Shown: positions 9,034-18,921, counted from the first letter of the stretch. The stretch: DNA of 64,000 nt from Maridesulfovibrio frigidus DSM 17176 (GCF_000711735.1 NZ_JONL01000002.1:558001-622000); one strand, 5' to 3'. Translations and numbers: made by a program. The notes: generated from the letters alone by a model not told the origin.

Positions 9034-9162
9034 CTACAACTCTTCAAAGCGTTTAATGCAACTTCCTTCAGGACATACGCTAAAATCTTTTGCTTTTCTA
9101 TAGAAAAGCACGAATAAAATTGATAACACCAAAAGGTAATATTGTTCCATAAAATCGAACAT
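9034..9162 (-). CDS. Small single-pass membrane protein coupled to the sensor kinase gene
   Basis: A 42-residue frame starts at an ATG that overlaps the kinase stop codon by one base (TAATG at 9160-9164), a typical translational coupling. A second in-frame ATG lies at 9150. The product reads MFDFMEQYYLLVLSILFVLF as the first 20 residues, a membrane helix, then a basic YRKAK stretch and a short tail with two cysteines (SVCPEGSCIKRFEEL). This fits a single membrane segment, with the tail side undecided. No homologue is recalled. It could tether or modulate the soluble kinase. Confidence 0.6.
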   Translation of the reverse strand: MFDFMEQYYLLVLSILFVLFYRKAKDFSVCPEGSCIKRFEEL

Positions 9163-10553
9163 TATTCATCTCTAAAAGGCAGGATAAAAAAGAAATTATT
9201 TCCACGACTATCAGCCTCGTATCCTGCCTTGCCCCCATGAAGTTCCACAACCTGTCTCACAAAGAACAAACCGTGCCCGGACCCATATTCACCACCTGTG
9301 TCCTTGCTTCGGAATCCAGGATGAAAAAGCTGAGTTCTATCTTCTTCTAACAAAGGGGGCCCGGAAGTAAATACATTCAATTTTAGGCCGTCCCAACCAT
9401 TTTCAAAATATTTTTCGATGTGCTCCCAGCCATACGCTAAAAACTTATCATGCCTTCCATCCTCTGAAAATATTTCCCGTGTATATTTAACTGCATTTGA
9501 AAAAAGGTTAGCATAAACTTGTGAAATAAGACCAACATCAGCGACGACTCTTACTTCCTGATCCGGAACCCCTCCCATACTGGTATCTACACGGATTCCG
9601 CGCTCCTCAAATCTAGAACGATATCGTTCCAGCTGAGGTTCAATAATTTTCTTAAGAAGATTGCATGGCCTCTTTTCAACAATATACCTCCCTTCTTCAA
9701 AGTGACGACGTCTGAGCAACGTCTCTAAAAATAAGCTTGTCTGCTCATAGTGGCTATGAATTTCATTGAACTGCGAAACCAAACCGGAATATAATGTATC
9801 AAGTTCAGACTTTACCTCGCTTGCGGATTTTTGATCTATTTCACTGCCGAGCTTGTGAATGCTTTCTATTCTGTCCCGAAGTCTATTGTAAAAGAGTTTA
9901 AAATACATATTTGGGACTATTACGTTATGTCCGACATCTTTCACCAGACTCCGTACGAATTCGAGGTGCTCCTGCCCCTTACGGCGCAAAAGTTTACTAT
10001 GTAGCTGAAAACCTAGACGATTTACAAACTTCTCAAAGAATAGCGATTGGTGCGCAGACAATTCTTTTAATTTATATATTTCAAAACAGCCTATGACATC
10101 TCCAGGGGGCTTGAAAGAAAGTTGCCCGATAAGTTCATGGTTACCGCGTATAGGGATGAAAAGATGCTCTGCGCGAAACTCTTTCTCAAGCGGCACAGCG
10201 CTACACACAGGAGACTCCTTTTCAGTCCCGCCGACTGAAACAAACTCATTCTCGGCAATGGCCAGATATAATCGACTATCAACACCAAAAAGGACTTTAG
10301 GGACGGCAGTACAAACAGCAAAAAATTCTTCAAGACTGTCAAACTCTTGCGCTAAATCAAAAAAAATCATTAATGCACGCTTTTCTGTAGGCGAAAAATC
10401 ATAATCCTTAAAGTCATCCATCTTTTCATGAATTCTTCGCTGTATTACCAACAGCTCTGCCGAACCAACTTCAGAGATCTGATGGACGCCATCACCCTTT
10501 ACATCGTGGGTTTTAAGCGAATAAACTTCCGCACTTTTTTTGATATCATTCAT
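9162..10553 (-). CDS. Soluble sensor histidine kinase-like protein with GAF-like domain
   Basis: The start at 10553 (MNDIKKSAE) has a good AGGA site 7 bases upstream; an earlier ATG at 10568 has none. The 463-residue product has no membrane segment. Residues about 75-185 look GAF-like. A possible phospho-acceptor histidine occurs in KDVGHNVIVP (His209). The ATPase domain has an N-box (NLFSNAVKYT) and a G-rich end (GGEYGSGHGLFFVRQVVELHGG). The GHN box differs from the classical HExxTPL form, so the kinase subfamily is uncertain. No response regulator is adjacent; the last base of the gene is shared with the start of a small membrane protein gene. Confidence 0.75.
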   Translation of the reverse strand: MNDIKKSAEVYSLKTHDVKGDGVHQISEVGSAELLVIQRRIHEKMDDFKDYDFSPTEKRALMIFFDLAQEFDSLEEFFAVCTAVPKVLFGVDSRLYLAIAENEFVSVGGTEKESPVCSAVPLEKEFRAEHLFIPIRGNHELIGQLSFKPPGDVIGCFEIYKLKELSAHQSLFFEKFVNRLGFQLHSKLLRRKGQEHLEFVRSLVKDVGHNVIVPNMYFKLFYNRLRDRIESIHKLGSEIDQKSASEVKSELDTLYSGLVSQFNEIHSHYEQTSLFLETLLRRRHFEEGRYIVEKRPCNLLKKIIEPQLERYRSRFEERGIRVDTSMGGVPDQEVRVVADVGLISQVYANLFSNAVKYTREIFSEDGRHDKFLAYGWEHIEKYFENGWDGLKLNVFTSGPPLLEEDRTQLFHPGFRSKDTGGEYGSGHGLFFVRQVVELHGGKAGYEADSRGNNFFFILPFRDE

Positions 10554-10715
10554 AATAGAGTCCTGCATATCTAATAATATAACTCATTTGACTATACGTC
10601 CCTCAGGAAAAAGGAGCAAGCCAAACTGTTATTTTTTTTATGAGATACTATCTGCGTATTTACGACAGAAAGTTTTTATGCGAAAGTTCGCCATCCTGCT
10701 CAACATGGAAACAAA

Positions 10716-11927
10716 ATGCCAGAAATTATACTGATTCAAATCTCCGGTGAAGATAAACCCGGCCTGACCTCGTCTCTGACGGAAGTTCTGGCTGGATATA
10801 ATATTGATATCCTCGATATCGGCCAGTCCGTAATCCACAACCAGCTTGTACTCGGGGTACTCATAAGACTCCCCCCCGAAGCGGAATCTGCCCCCGTGCT
10901 CAAAGACCTTATGTTCAAAGGTTATGAACTGGGTGTTAATGTAAAATTTAAGCCCATCCAAGGCGATAAATATGAAGAATGGGTAGACGCACAAGGTAAG
11001 CCCAGACATATCATTACACTTGTCGGCAATAAGATAACAGGCCGCCTGATATCAAAAGTATCTGACATAATAGCAGAGAACGGCCTAAACATAGACATTA
11101 TACATCGTCTGTCAGGCAGAATCCCTATGAACGGCGAGCCGGCGCCAAGACACGCATGTGTCGAATTTTCAGCACGCGGCACACCTCGTGATCTAGATTT
11201 AGTACGCTCAAAATTTCTAAGCATGGCAACCGAAGAACAGGTTGACGTTGCTTTGCAGGAAGACAACGCTTTCCGCAGAAACAGAAGACTTGTCGCGTTT
11301 GACATGGACTCGACCCTTATTCAGGCCGAAGTTATCGATGAATTAGCAAAAGCAGCTGGTTCAGGCGAAATTGTAAGTAAAATTACTGAAGAAGCCATGC
11401 GCGGAGAGATTGATTTTCAGGAAAGTCTGCGCCAGAGACTCGCAACCCTGAAAGGACTAGATGAGTCAGTGATGAAAGATATTGCTAAAAATCTGCCTAT
11501 CACTGAAGGAGCAGAACGCCTCATCTCCAACCTCAAAAAGTTCGGATACAAAACCGCTATTCTTTCAGGCGGATTTACCTACTTCGGGAAAGAACTCCAG
11601 AAACTACTCGGAGTTGACTACGTCTACGCGAACGAACTTGAAATTATTGATGGCAAACTTACAGGGAATGTCATTGGTGATATCGTTGACGGTGCGAAAA
11701 AAGCTGAGCTTCTGCGCGAAATAGCGGCAAAAGAAAAAATCAGTCTCCAGCAAGTAATTGCAGTTGGTGATGGAGCAAACGATTTGCCCATGCTCTCCAT
11801 CGCAGGCCTAGGCATCGCTTTCCATGCTAAACCAAAAGTAAAGCAGGATGCCCGCCAGTCTATATCACATTTCGGATTGGATTCTATCCTCTACTTGGTA
11901 GGCCTTCGCGACCGCGAGACTGACTAG
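10716..11927 (+). CDS. serB: Phosphoserine phosphatase with two ACT domains
   Basis: The last step of serine synthesis: hydrolysis of O-phosphoserine. The 403-residue protein carries two N-terminal ACT-like regions (about 3-85 and 97-175), a sensor module likely for serine feedback. The HAD phosphatase domain begins with the nucleophile motif VAFDMDSTLI (Asp196 and Asp198), followed by ILSGGFTYF (motif II) and GDGANDLPML (metal-binding motif). This ACT-ACT-HAD layout is common in SerB of deltaproteobacteria and mycobacteria. It is transcribed alone, divergent from the kinase gene. Confidence 0.95.
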   Translation: MPEIILIQISGEDKPGLTSSLTEVLAGYNIDILDIGQSVIHNQLVLGVLIRLPPEAESAPVLKDLMFKGYELGVNVKFKPIQGDKYEEWVDAQGKPRHIITLVGNKITGRLISKVSDIIAENGLNIDIIHRLSGRIPMNGEPAPRHACVEFSARGTPRDLDLVRSKFLSMATEEQVDVALQEDNAFRRNRRLVAFDMDSTLIQAEVIDELAKAAGSGEIVSKITEEAMRGEIDFQESLRQRLATLKGLDESVMKDIAKNLPITEGAERLISNLKKFGYKTAILSGGFTYFGKELQKLLGVDYVYANELEIIDGKLTGNVIGDIVDGAKKAELLREIAAKEKISLQQVIAVGDGANDLPMLSIAGLGIAFHAKPKVKQDARQSISHFGLDSILYLVGLRDRETD

Positions 11928-11994
11928 CTCAAAATTTAAGACTTAAGGCTCAAGCCCACTTGACAGCAACCGCAACAAAACCTAACTTCGAAAC

Positions 11995-12327
11995 ATGTCG
12001 AACTCAAATATCGAATTTTCAACTGAACTTGTGTCCACGATGGCTCAAAAATTCAAAGCTCTGTCCAATCCGCACAGACTGCGCATGTTTCTTACGCTTG
12101 CCAGTTGTATGGGCACTGGATGTGTTCACGAATCTGATGCTGAACAATTCGAAAATTGCCAGCGAGATTTTGCTAAAAAACTAGAGTTGGCACCTTCCAC
12201 GGTATCCCATCATTTCAAAGAACTGCGCAATTGCGGCCTTGTCCACATGGAACGGCAAGGAAAGAAAGTTCTATTCTGGGTAGACGCAGAAAGTGTAAAA
12301 GAAATCAGGTCTTTACTCGGCGGATAG
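11995..12327 (+). CDS. ArsR-family transcriptional regulator
   Basis: A 110-residue winged-helix protein. Helix 3 region and recognition helix are seen in FAKKLELAPSTVSHHFKELRNCGLV, followed by a beta-wing (MERQGKKVLFWVD). The start FKALSNPHRLRMFLTL is typical of ArsR/SmtB proteins. Four cysteines (residues 38, 43, 55 and 80), three of them in an unusual insertion between helices 2 and 3 (SCMGTGC...ENC), could bind metal or a thiol-reactive ligand. The next gene, a flavoprotein with an iron-sulfur motif, starts 104 bases later and may be its target. Confidence 0.85.
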   Translation: MSNSNIEFSTELVSTMAQKFKALSNPHRLRMFLTLASCMGTGCVHESDAEQFENCQRDFAKKLELAPSTVSHHFKELRNCGLVHMERQGKKVLFWVDAESVKEIRSLLGG

Positions 12328-12431
12328 TCCGCAAAGCTCAATAGGCGTTTCTTGTATAAACAGTTTCAAATTTATGCGAGTATACGCTTAGTGAATTCGA
12401 AACTTTTCAAAGTCTAAACAAAGGATACATT

Positions 12432-13001
12432 ATGAACGTAGTTACCATACTGGGGAGTCCCAGAAAAAAAGGAAGCAGCTCTACACTGGCAAAACAGTTC
12501 AACGAAACAGCTATAGCAAAAGGGGCCACGGTAAAAACATACAACCTTAACACTATGGACTTTCGAGGCTGCCAGGGATGCATGGTCTGCAAAACGAAGC
12601 AAGATGAATGCGTGCTGAAAGATGACCTAACCCAAGTTCTGAAAGATATACATGAAGCGGATGTTCTGGTTGTATCGTCCCCCATATATTACCATTCCAT
12701 AACGGCGCAGATGAAAACATTTTGGGACCGCACATACTCATTTCTAAATCCGGATTTCTTCAACCGGACTGACCCAAGCCGCTTGCCGGCCGGTAAAAAG
12801 TCGTTACTAATCCTTACCCAAGCGGCACCTGAAAGCTCGCATTCCAAAGTAGCCGAAGAATATAATTACTTTTTAAATTTTTACGGATTTAAAGAGAACG
12901 AAACCATCCGCGCTTGCGGCTTAGAAGGTCACAATGATGCAGATGTCATTGCGGCAAATTTCTCTCAAATTGAAAAAGTAGCTGAAAAATTTATTAAATA
13001 A
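12432..13001 (+). CDS. Iron-sulfur flavoprotein / NADPH-dependent FMN reductase family
   Basis: A 189-residue flavodoxin-fold protein. LGSPRKKGSSSTLA is the FMN phosphate loop, and the segment SSPIYYHSITAQMKTFWDR is the isoalloxazine-contact region. Between them four cysteines occur as C-x2-C-x2-C-x6-C (47, 50, 53, 60), which matches the compact cluster motif of iron-sulfur flavoproteins of anaerobes. A role in redox or oxidative-stress handling is likely but not shown. AAAGGA precedes the ATG. It sits behind an ArsR-type regulator in the same direction. Confidence 0.8.
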   Translation: MNVVTILGSPRKKGSSSTLAKQFNETAIAKGATVKTYNLNTMDFRGCQGCMVCKTKQDECVLKDDLTQVLKDIHEADVLVVSSPIYYHSITAQMKTFWDRTYSFLNPDFFNRTDPSRLPAGKKSLLILTQAAPESSHSKVAEEYNYFLNFYGFKENETIRACGLEGHNDADVIAANFSQIEKVAEKFIK

Positions 13002-13032
13002 AAACCAACTCTACTTCCCGAAAATTAATGCC

Positions 13033-14070
13033 CTAACTATCCTTACGAGTCGCTTTAAGCTGACCACATGCGGCTTTAATATCCTGTCCCATGGATCTGC
13101 GGATAGTTGCGGTTATATCCTTATCCCACAAATATTTTTCGAAGGCCAACACCTGCGCGGGGTCCGGAGCTTCATACAAAAGATCTTCACCGGGATTATA
13201 CGCTATAAGGTTAACCTTACATTTCCTATGCCCGAGTAAACGTACGAGCTGCTTGGCGTGATCAATAGAATCGTTCACTCCGCCAAGGAGCAGGTATTCA
13301 TACGTCACGCGCTCGCGAGGCTTCAGAGGATAGCGGTCCATTGCGGAGAGTAAATCCTGCAGGTCCGTTTGTGCGGCTTTAGGCATAATCTTTTCGCGCA
13401 GCTCTTGATTCGGAGCATGAAGAGAAATAGCCGGAAGCGTCAACTCAGACGCGCCAAGAACCTCAAGCTGTTTAACAAACCCTACCGATGAAACGGTAAT
13501 CCGGCGTGGTACAAAACTCAGCCCGTCAGTATTATTCAAAGTCTGTAAAGATTTTATAAGAACATCAAGGTTCAGCAAAGGTTCGCCCATACCCATAAAC
13601 ACGAGATTCTTTAGCGGGTTAAGGCCCTTTTCCTGCAAGTAAGCCCTGCCTACAAGCACCTGACCAAGAATTTCCGACATGGTCATATTGCGTTCAAACC
13701 CCATAAGTCCTGTACTACAAAAGGTACAAGCCATGGCGCAACCGACCTGAGTGGAAAGACACTGAGTGTAACGCCCTTCCATAGGTATAAGAACTGTCTC
13801 AACAAGCGCACCATCAGCAAGGCGCAGCAAAAGTTTTATAGTTCCGTCCTTACTGGTCTGAACTACATCGACATCAGGATGTTTCAAAAAGGCTTTACTC
13901 TTAAGACTTTCACGGAGCCCTTTAGCAATATTGCTCATGCCGTCGATGTCGCTGACACCTTTCTGCCAGAGCCACTGCCAAATCTGCTTAACCCTGAATT
14001 TAGGGCCTTTCAGTTCCTTAGAAATAAACGCTTCAAGCTCATCATAATCGAGATCTAGTAAATCAATCAT
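13033..14070 (-). CDS. rlmN: Dual-specificity rRNA/tRNA methyltransferase RlmN
   Basis: A radical-SAM enzyme that methylates C2 of A2503 in 23S rRNA and A37 of some tRNAs. The cluster motif is CAMACTFC (Cys111, 115, 118). The KTLN...GVGEPL-type signature reads VFMGMGEPLLN, and a late conserved cysteine is present in DIKAACGQL, as required for the RlmN mechanism. The 345-residue length is normal. It follows the family-39 glycosyltransferase gene by 24 bases in the same direction and may be cotranscribed with it. Confidence 0.96.
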   Translation of the reverse strand: MIDLLDLDYDELEAFISKELKGPKFRVKQIWQWLWQKGVSDIDGMSNIAKGLRESLKSKAFLKHPDVDVVQTSKDGTIKLLLRLADGALVETVLIPMEGRYTQCLSTQVGCAMACTFCSTGLMGFERNMTMSEILGQVLVGRAYLQEKGLNPLKNLVFMGMGEPLLNLDVLIKSLQTLNNTDGLSFVPRRITVSSVGFVKQLEVLGASELTLPAISLHAPNQELREKIMPKAAQTDLQDLLSAMDRYPLKPRERVTYEYLLLGGVNDSIDHAKQLVRLLGHRKCKVNLIAYNPGEDLLYEAPDPAQVLAFEKYLWDKDITATIRRSMGQDIKAACGQLKATRKDS

Positions 14071-14094
14071 ATTGTATTATCGTATTCTATAATT

Positions 14095-16023
14095 TTATTG
14101 TTTTTGAATAAAGCGAACGACATAAACCTTTTCCGGCGTCCACTTAACAGAAAGCATGGTCATTTCGTCAATCACAATCATCTTTTTGATCATTGGGGGG
14201 AGGGATTCAAATTCCCGCCTAAAAGTAATATAATCATGCGAACTGAGTAACAGCACTCCGCCCGTAAATTCAGTCTCTTTAAAATATTTATATGCCGGAT
14301 AATTTTCTGCATCAGAGTGCTCTTTTTCAAAAAGAGCAGCAGCATTCTTCGGAGTCGCAAGAGCCTGCAAAAGCTCTACGGGGTGAGCACTTGAGCCAAG
14401 CGAGTACATACAACCTTGACCCTTATCAAGCTTTTTCAGATAGTAAACAACGTCAGGGAAAGTCTTAATAAAGAAAGGTCTGTGTAATATCAAAGTGTTC
14501 CCATCAGCAATTTCTGCAAGCCCGTCAGTAAGAGCCTGCCCCATGACGGGCATAGGCTTGTTATCCTCAAGCGATACGTATGAAGGGAGCGTCCCGTAAT
14601 AAAACGGTAGAACCGCTACAATGGCTATAGCTCCCCCTAATATATGGAAAGCTGGGCGTTCTGTCTGCTTTATGCTGACCACAAGTAACACCGCAAAGAA
14701 ACAACCAAGCACCAGGAAAAAGGGAATCATGGTATCCATATACTGCGCAACAGGAACCCCATCCGCAAGATTGACGGAAACCTTCATAGCTTTAAACGAT
14801 CTGTAAGCGAGCATGGCTCCCATCGAGCAAAGCCAGATGAAACCCATTTCAAAAAACGTCTTATATGTCTTGTCGCGCTTGGCATTCACAAGCCAGTCAC
14901 AAACTAAAATTGATAAAATAGGCAGAATCGGCAACATGTACCGATTAGACTTTAGCTTGAACAGCAGAGTGAAAACTAAAAGATAAACGAGAAAGACACT
15001 GATCATAAACACATATCTTTCGTCGTACTTCTCCTTAATACTCTTCCAAAGTCCGTACGCTGCCCCGAACACATAACCACCCCACGGGAAGAAAATAACC
15101 GTCAGCGTATCAAGGTAAGGGTCAAGATGTCCCAGCTTATCAAGCAATTTAGAGCTTGTGGTTGAAGTGTTGTGGAAAAACTGACCGACTAACCCTTGTG
15201 AATAATCAAATCCACTTCCGAGCCAAGCACCATATAACCATAGCCCGAAAGGTACACACCCTGCTAAAAACCAGAGCATAAGAATATTGCGATCATTCCA
15301 CTTGGATTTGATGAGGCCGCCGACATTCATAGACGAAAGAAAAGAAGCAGGCTGACCAGCATCGTGCCGCTTACGAACATTATCCCTGATACCAACAGCA
15401 AGAACATATCCTGCGAGTGGCAAAAAGGCGAAAGGCCCTTTTGCGAGAACTCCTAGCGCAGTGACAACTGCGCCCCCTATGGAAACAACTTTACGCTTAT
15501 CGCCAAGATATCTGAGCAGGTAACAATAGGTCGCCCATGTAACACAGCAGGCAAAGACAACATCGACCTTCATCATCACAGACATGAACTTAAAAAGCAC
15601 TGAGCTTTGAAGCATTACCGCTGCAAGCAGCCCCGTAGTAGCTCCAAATAGCCTTCTACCTGTAAGAGCTGTACCAAGCACGATTAGCACAGAACAGATC
15701 ACAGTAGGTATCCGCAAAATGAAGAGAGTATTCGCACCAAAACCACCAAGTGAAGCAAGCCATGCAAACGGATACATCACCCAGTAAGTGAGGGGCGGCT
15801 TCTCCATTCTAGGCATGCCATCAAACATGGGTGAAAGTATATTTCCATTGGCTATCATTTCATAAACGGCGCGCGCATATTTAGGTTCATCAATGTCATA
15901 AAAATAATTGAGACATATGCCGTAAAACGAGACCGCGAAAGAAAAACAGAGTAATAAGCCTAAAAGAATCTTCCAATTATTCTGACTGAAAGCATCAGAT
16001 TCCGGCTTCATTTCATAATTCAT
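14095..16023 (-). CDS. Family-39 glycosyltransferase (ArnT/PMT-like) membrane protein
   Basis: A 642-residue integral membrane protein with about 12 hydrophobic segments. The periplasmic first loop has the acidic motif YFYDIDEPKYARAVYEM, which corresponds to the DExxY region of ArnT-type and protein O-mannosyl-type transferases, and PRMEKPPLTYW follows. Such enzymes use polyprenyl-phosphate sugars and act on lipid A, other lipids or proteins at the outer face of the inner membrane. A soluble C-terminal domain of about 130 residues is present. The donor and acceptor cannot be named. It is divergent from the POTRA/TPR protein gene. Confidence 0.85.
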   Translation of the reverse strand: MNYEMKPESDAFSQNNWKILLGLLLCFSFAVSFYGICLNYFYDIDEPKYARAVYEMIANGNILSPMFDGMPRMEKPPLTYWVMYPFAWLASLGGFGANTLFILRIPTVICSVLIVLGTALTGRRLFGATTGLLAAVMLQSSVLFKFMSVMMKVDVVFACCVTWATYCYLLRYLGDKRKVVSIGGAVVTALGVLAKGPFAFLPLAGYVLAVGIRDNVRKRHDAGQPASFLSSMNVGGLIKSKWNDRNILMLWFLAGCVPFGLWLYGAWLGSGFDYSQGLVGQFFHNTSTTSSKLLDKLGHLDPYLDTLTVIFFPWGGYVFGAAYGLWKSIKEKYDERYVFMISVFLVYLLVFTLLFKLKSNRYMLPILPILSILVCDWLVNAKRDKTYKTFFEMGFIWLCSMGAMLAYRSFKAMKVSVNLADGVPVAQYMDTMIPFFLVLGCFFAVLLVVSIKQTERPAFHILGGAIAIVAVLPFYYGTLPSYVSLEDNKPMPVMGQALTDGLAEIADGNTLILHRPFFIKTFPDVVYYLKKLDKGQGCMYSLGSSAHPVELLQALATPKNAAALFEKEHSDAENYPAYKYFKETEFTGGVLLLSSHDYITFRREFESLPPMIKKMIVIDEMTMLSVKWTPEKVYVVRFIQKQ

Positions 16024-16200
16024 TTATATCTTCCTGAATTGATTTTTTGATAAAGTACCGCTCGAAAGCAAAAGCACTCCCTAATTGATATAAGCTCTAT
16101 CAAAGTTTTAATAGCAAGTCGAAAGGCACAGCACTGGATTAATTCAGCATGATAGGTTACTTAAGATTACGAACACTACCTTACATAAAAAGAGGCCGAC

Positions 16201-18921
16201 ATGCGTTTCCAGTATATATTACGATTATTCTATTTTATCACTATATTAATTGCCTTTAATGCCGTTGCAGCGACAGCCTCGCCACACATTTTTATTGGAG
16301 ATTTTAATGACAATTCAGGCCAACCGGCATCTGAATTTAAAGAATTTCTCAGCATAGCTCTAACTAAAGCAGGTTTCTTATGCTGTAACAGCTCTGCAGC
16401 AAATCAGGATGCTCGCTACAGCCTCTCGGGATTAGTAGAAAAAAAGAAAAAAGGAACATCTTATTCAGCCTTACTGACAGACAATTATTCGCTTGAGCCT
16501 GACGTTTTTTTTAATGGCAAGCAAATAGGTGGGTCCAACGCATCTCCAGCTGCATCTAAACTATCAAAATCAATAGAGAAACTTCTCGCTAATCAGGATA
16601 TTACTTCCATTGAAGTTATTGGAGATTCCAGATTAACGCCCAATGCAGTAATGGCGCTAGCTCAAGTAAAACCAGGTGAAACAGCATCTCCCCAAAAAAT
16701 TATTGCAGGAAGAATCATTCTCGAGAATTGCGGATTGTTCGAAGAAGTACAACTGTACCTAACTCCCGGAACGGAAGGACGGGCACTCAAAATAATCGTT
16801 AAAGAAAGGGTGATGGTAATAGCTAATAGCATCCCTGGCCCCGGTAAAGCTATGCTGGATAATATTCTCGGGCCTCCAGTTCATTATCTACCCCAATTCC
16901 CTATTAGCCCGAATCTGTCTAGGCCGTTCTTAGGCAACAGTACGAGTAACAGTACAGGCAACGCGACTACAGTTAATATGGACCAACTTGCTCACGAAGC
17001 AGAAAAAGCCCTCGCCAAATTAGAAATAAATGATTCTCAATATGAACCCGAGGATCTCGAAAATTTAATTGCTGTAGCTTCAGCTATTAAAGACAACCTT
17101 TATTCCTATGATGATTCATGTCGTAGCATGTGTATCATTCTCTTAAAGCTTTGCTCGGTTCTCGATTCAAAAACAATGAGAAATCTAACCTATCATTTGC
17201 AAAATGAAATGAATCAGGCTTCAGGCGCGGAATCCATGGAAAAGACTCTTGCCCAAATTGAATTTTTTAATCACGCATACAAAGCAGCGGCGGAAACACA
17301 AACAATTCTGACTTCCAGACTATATGCAGAAACGCCCCACTCTCCCATAATACCGTGGATTCTGTTTTCTTTAGGCGAGCAAGCCCTTAAAGCAGAAGAT
17401 ATTAAGCGTTCAGCCCCCTTACTAAAGGCTGCAACATCTGTTTCATCGCTGCCCGTTTCTCCTGAAATGCTACTACTCACTGCGCAAGCACAATACAGCA
17501 ACCTCGATCACAAATCAGGGGATTCAGCTTCCGCCCTTCTCAGGCCGCTGCTTGCAGAGCCTACCCTTAATCAGAATGTGCAAAAGAGAATTAAAAGGAT
17601 GAGCCACTGGGCCGACCTGTGCGAAATAGCTACAGCTATCACTGATAAAGACGGATTTGAACAGCAATTGAAAAAAGGTGATGCACTGATTCTTCTGGAT
17701 AGACCAGATTTGGCTGAGCCTCTATTTCACAGGCTTCACGAGGAATACCCTGATGACGCACGTCCATTCACAGGTTTTGGACGATTAGCTTTTCAACGAA
17801 CCGGCAACCTATATTCTGCGCGCCCTTACATAGAAAGAGGATCTAAGCTTCCGCACCGTGACCGCTTTTTCTATGAGCTTGCTCTTGCATACACATTAAA
17901 GAGAATCACAGGAGAAGCTCTGCCTACTATAAACATAGAAGGCAGGGACTCAGAAGAAGCTTCCGCCACCAGATTTTTGCTACCGAAAGCTTTCGCGTAT
18001 GCAGATAGCTACAAGCAGTTCAACAAATCACAGGCATTACTTATTAGTGCAGGCATAGAAGTTCTGGATGATTGGCTTTCATATACTGCAATGAAAAGCG
18101 CAGATGCATGCGAGATCATGTTCACTCAGACCGCATCTCTATTAGACGAAAATCCAGATTCACAGGTAATCCGTTCAGCGAACTATTTCTTTTCAACATT
18201 TTCAAAAGACAGAGATTCCGCTAGAAAACTTTTAGCTATGCCACTCAATAATAAGATGGGGCTCGAACCAAGGCTTTTGCAGCTGAATCTCCTTATTAAA
18301 GAAATGCATGCAATGCCCACACAAGAGCTGGCAAATGCGACAGAATCTGCCGTTATTGCCATAGCAACCGACGCTGAAAACAGAAGCAAGGTTGTAGCAC
18401 TCCAAGCAGATGCCTTGGCCATTGTCGGTCTTTATAGAAAATCAAAAGACAATCTTTTGAAGGCAAAATCTCTTTATGATCTAGCGATAGATCTCAGTAA
18501 TGGGCAGAAAAAAGGAAGGATTCTAAATAATCAGGCTTGTGTATACTTAGCTTTAGGCAAAAAGAGTGAAGCGGATGATCTTTACGATGAAGCTCTCGAT
18601 AATTCACCGCATTTCCCGCAAGCCGTTGTTTTAGGAAATACAGTCTCATCCTTTCCTCAAAAAGAATTAGAGCTGGAACTATCAAATTACATTGAAAAAA
18701 CTACTTCAGAAGAATTGAAAATGGCGGCTCAAAGTATTATTGGAATAAGTGACTCATCCAACTCAACGGAGGGAGAACTAATAAATTCAGGATTGCTGCA
18801 TGTACTTCTCGAAGAAGTTCCCCACACAGACGCGGACTACAACAATATCGAAGGGCTGCAATTAAACTTCTCATACGAAAGTAACCCATGGCTACTTCCA
18901 GCTAAGACGTTAATTAACTAA
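16201..18921 (+). CDS. Exported POTRA-TPR repeat protein, unknown function
   Basis: A 906-residue protein with a signal peptide (hydrophobic 5-24, likely cleaved near AAATA). Residues about 135-203 look like one POTRA domain (IEVIGDSRLTPNAVMA, then KIIAGRIILENCGLFEEVQLYL and LKIIVKE), the type found in BamA and related secretins. The rest, about 260-900, is helical and contains tetratricopeptide-like pairs, e.g. the Ala/Leu-rich segment around 770-800. No beta-barrel follows. A periplasmic scaffold role in outer-membrane assembly or polysaccharide export is a guess. The gene converges on a small CII-like gene with a 20-base gap. Confidence 0.7.
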   Translation: MRFQYILRLFYFITILIAFNAVAATASPHIFIGDFNDNSGQPASEFKEFLSIALTKAGFLCCNSSAANQDARYSLSGLVEKKKKGTSYSALLTDNYSLEPDVFFNGKQIGGSNASPAASKLSKSIEKLLANQDITSIEVIGDSRLTPNAVMALAQVKPGETASPQKIIAGRIILENCGLFEEVQLYLTPGTEGRALKIIVKERVMVIANSIPGPGKAMLDNILGPPVHYLPQFPISPNLSRPFLGNSTSNSTGNATTVNMDQLAHEAEKALAKLEINDSQYEPEDLENLIAVASAIKDNLYSYDDSCRSMCIILLKLCSVLDSKTMRNLTYHLQNEMNQASGAESMEKTLAQIEFFNHAYKAAAETQTILTSRLYAETPHSPIIPWILFSLGEQALKAEDIKRSAPLLKAATSVSSLPVSPEMLLLTAQAQYSNLDHKSGDSASALLRPLLAEPTLNQNVQKRIKRMSHWADLCEIATAITDKDGFEQQLKKGDALILLDRPDLAEPLFHRLHEEYPDDARPFTGFGRLAFQRTGNLYSARPYIERGSKLPHRDRFFYELALAYTLKRITGEALPTINIEGRDSEEASATRFLLPKAFAYADSYKQFNKSQALLISAGIEVLDDWLSYTAMKSADACEIMFTQTASLLDENPDSQVIRSANYFFSTFSKDRDSARKLLAMPLNNKMGLEPRLLQLNLLIKEMHAMPTQELANATESAVIAIATDAENRSKVVALQADALAIVGLYRKSKDNLLKAKSLYDLAIDLSNGQKKGRILNNQACVYLALGKKSEADDLYDEALDNSPHFPQAVVLGNTVSSFPQKELELELSNYIEKTTSEELKMAAQSIIGISDSSNSTEGELINSGLLHVLLEEVPHTDADYNNIEGLQLNFSYESNPWLLPAKTLIN

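Noticed and set aside
10638-11009. A 123-codon minus-strand frame over the start of serB
   Set aside because: It is antisense to the conserved ACT domain of serB and has no ribosome site or recognisable motif.
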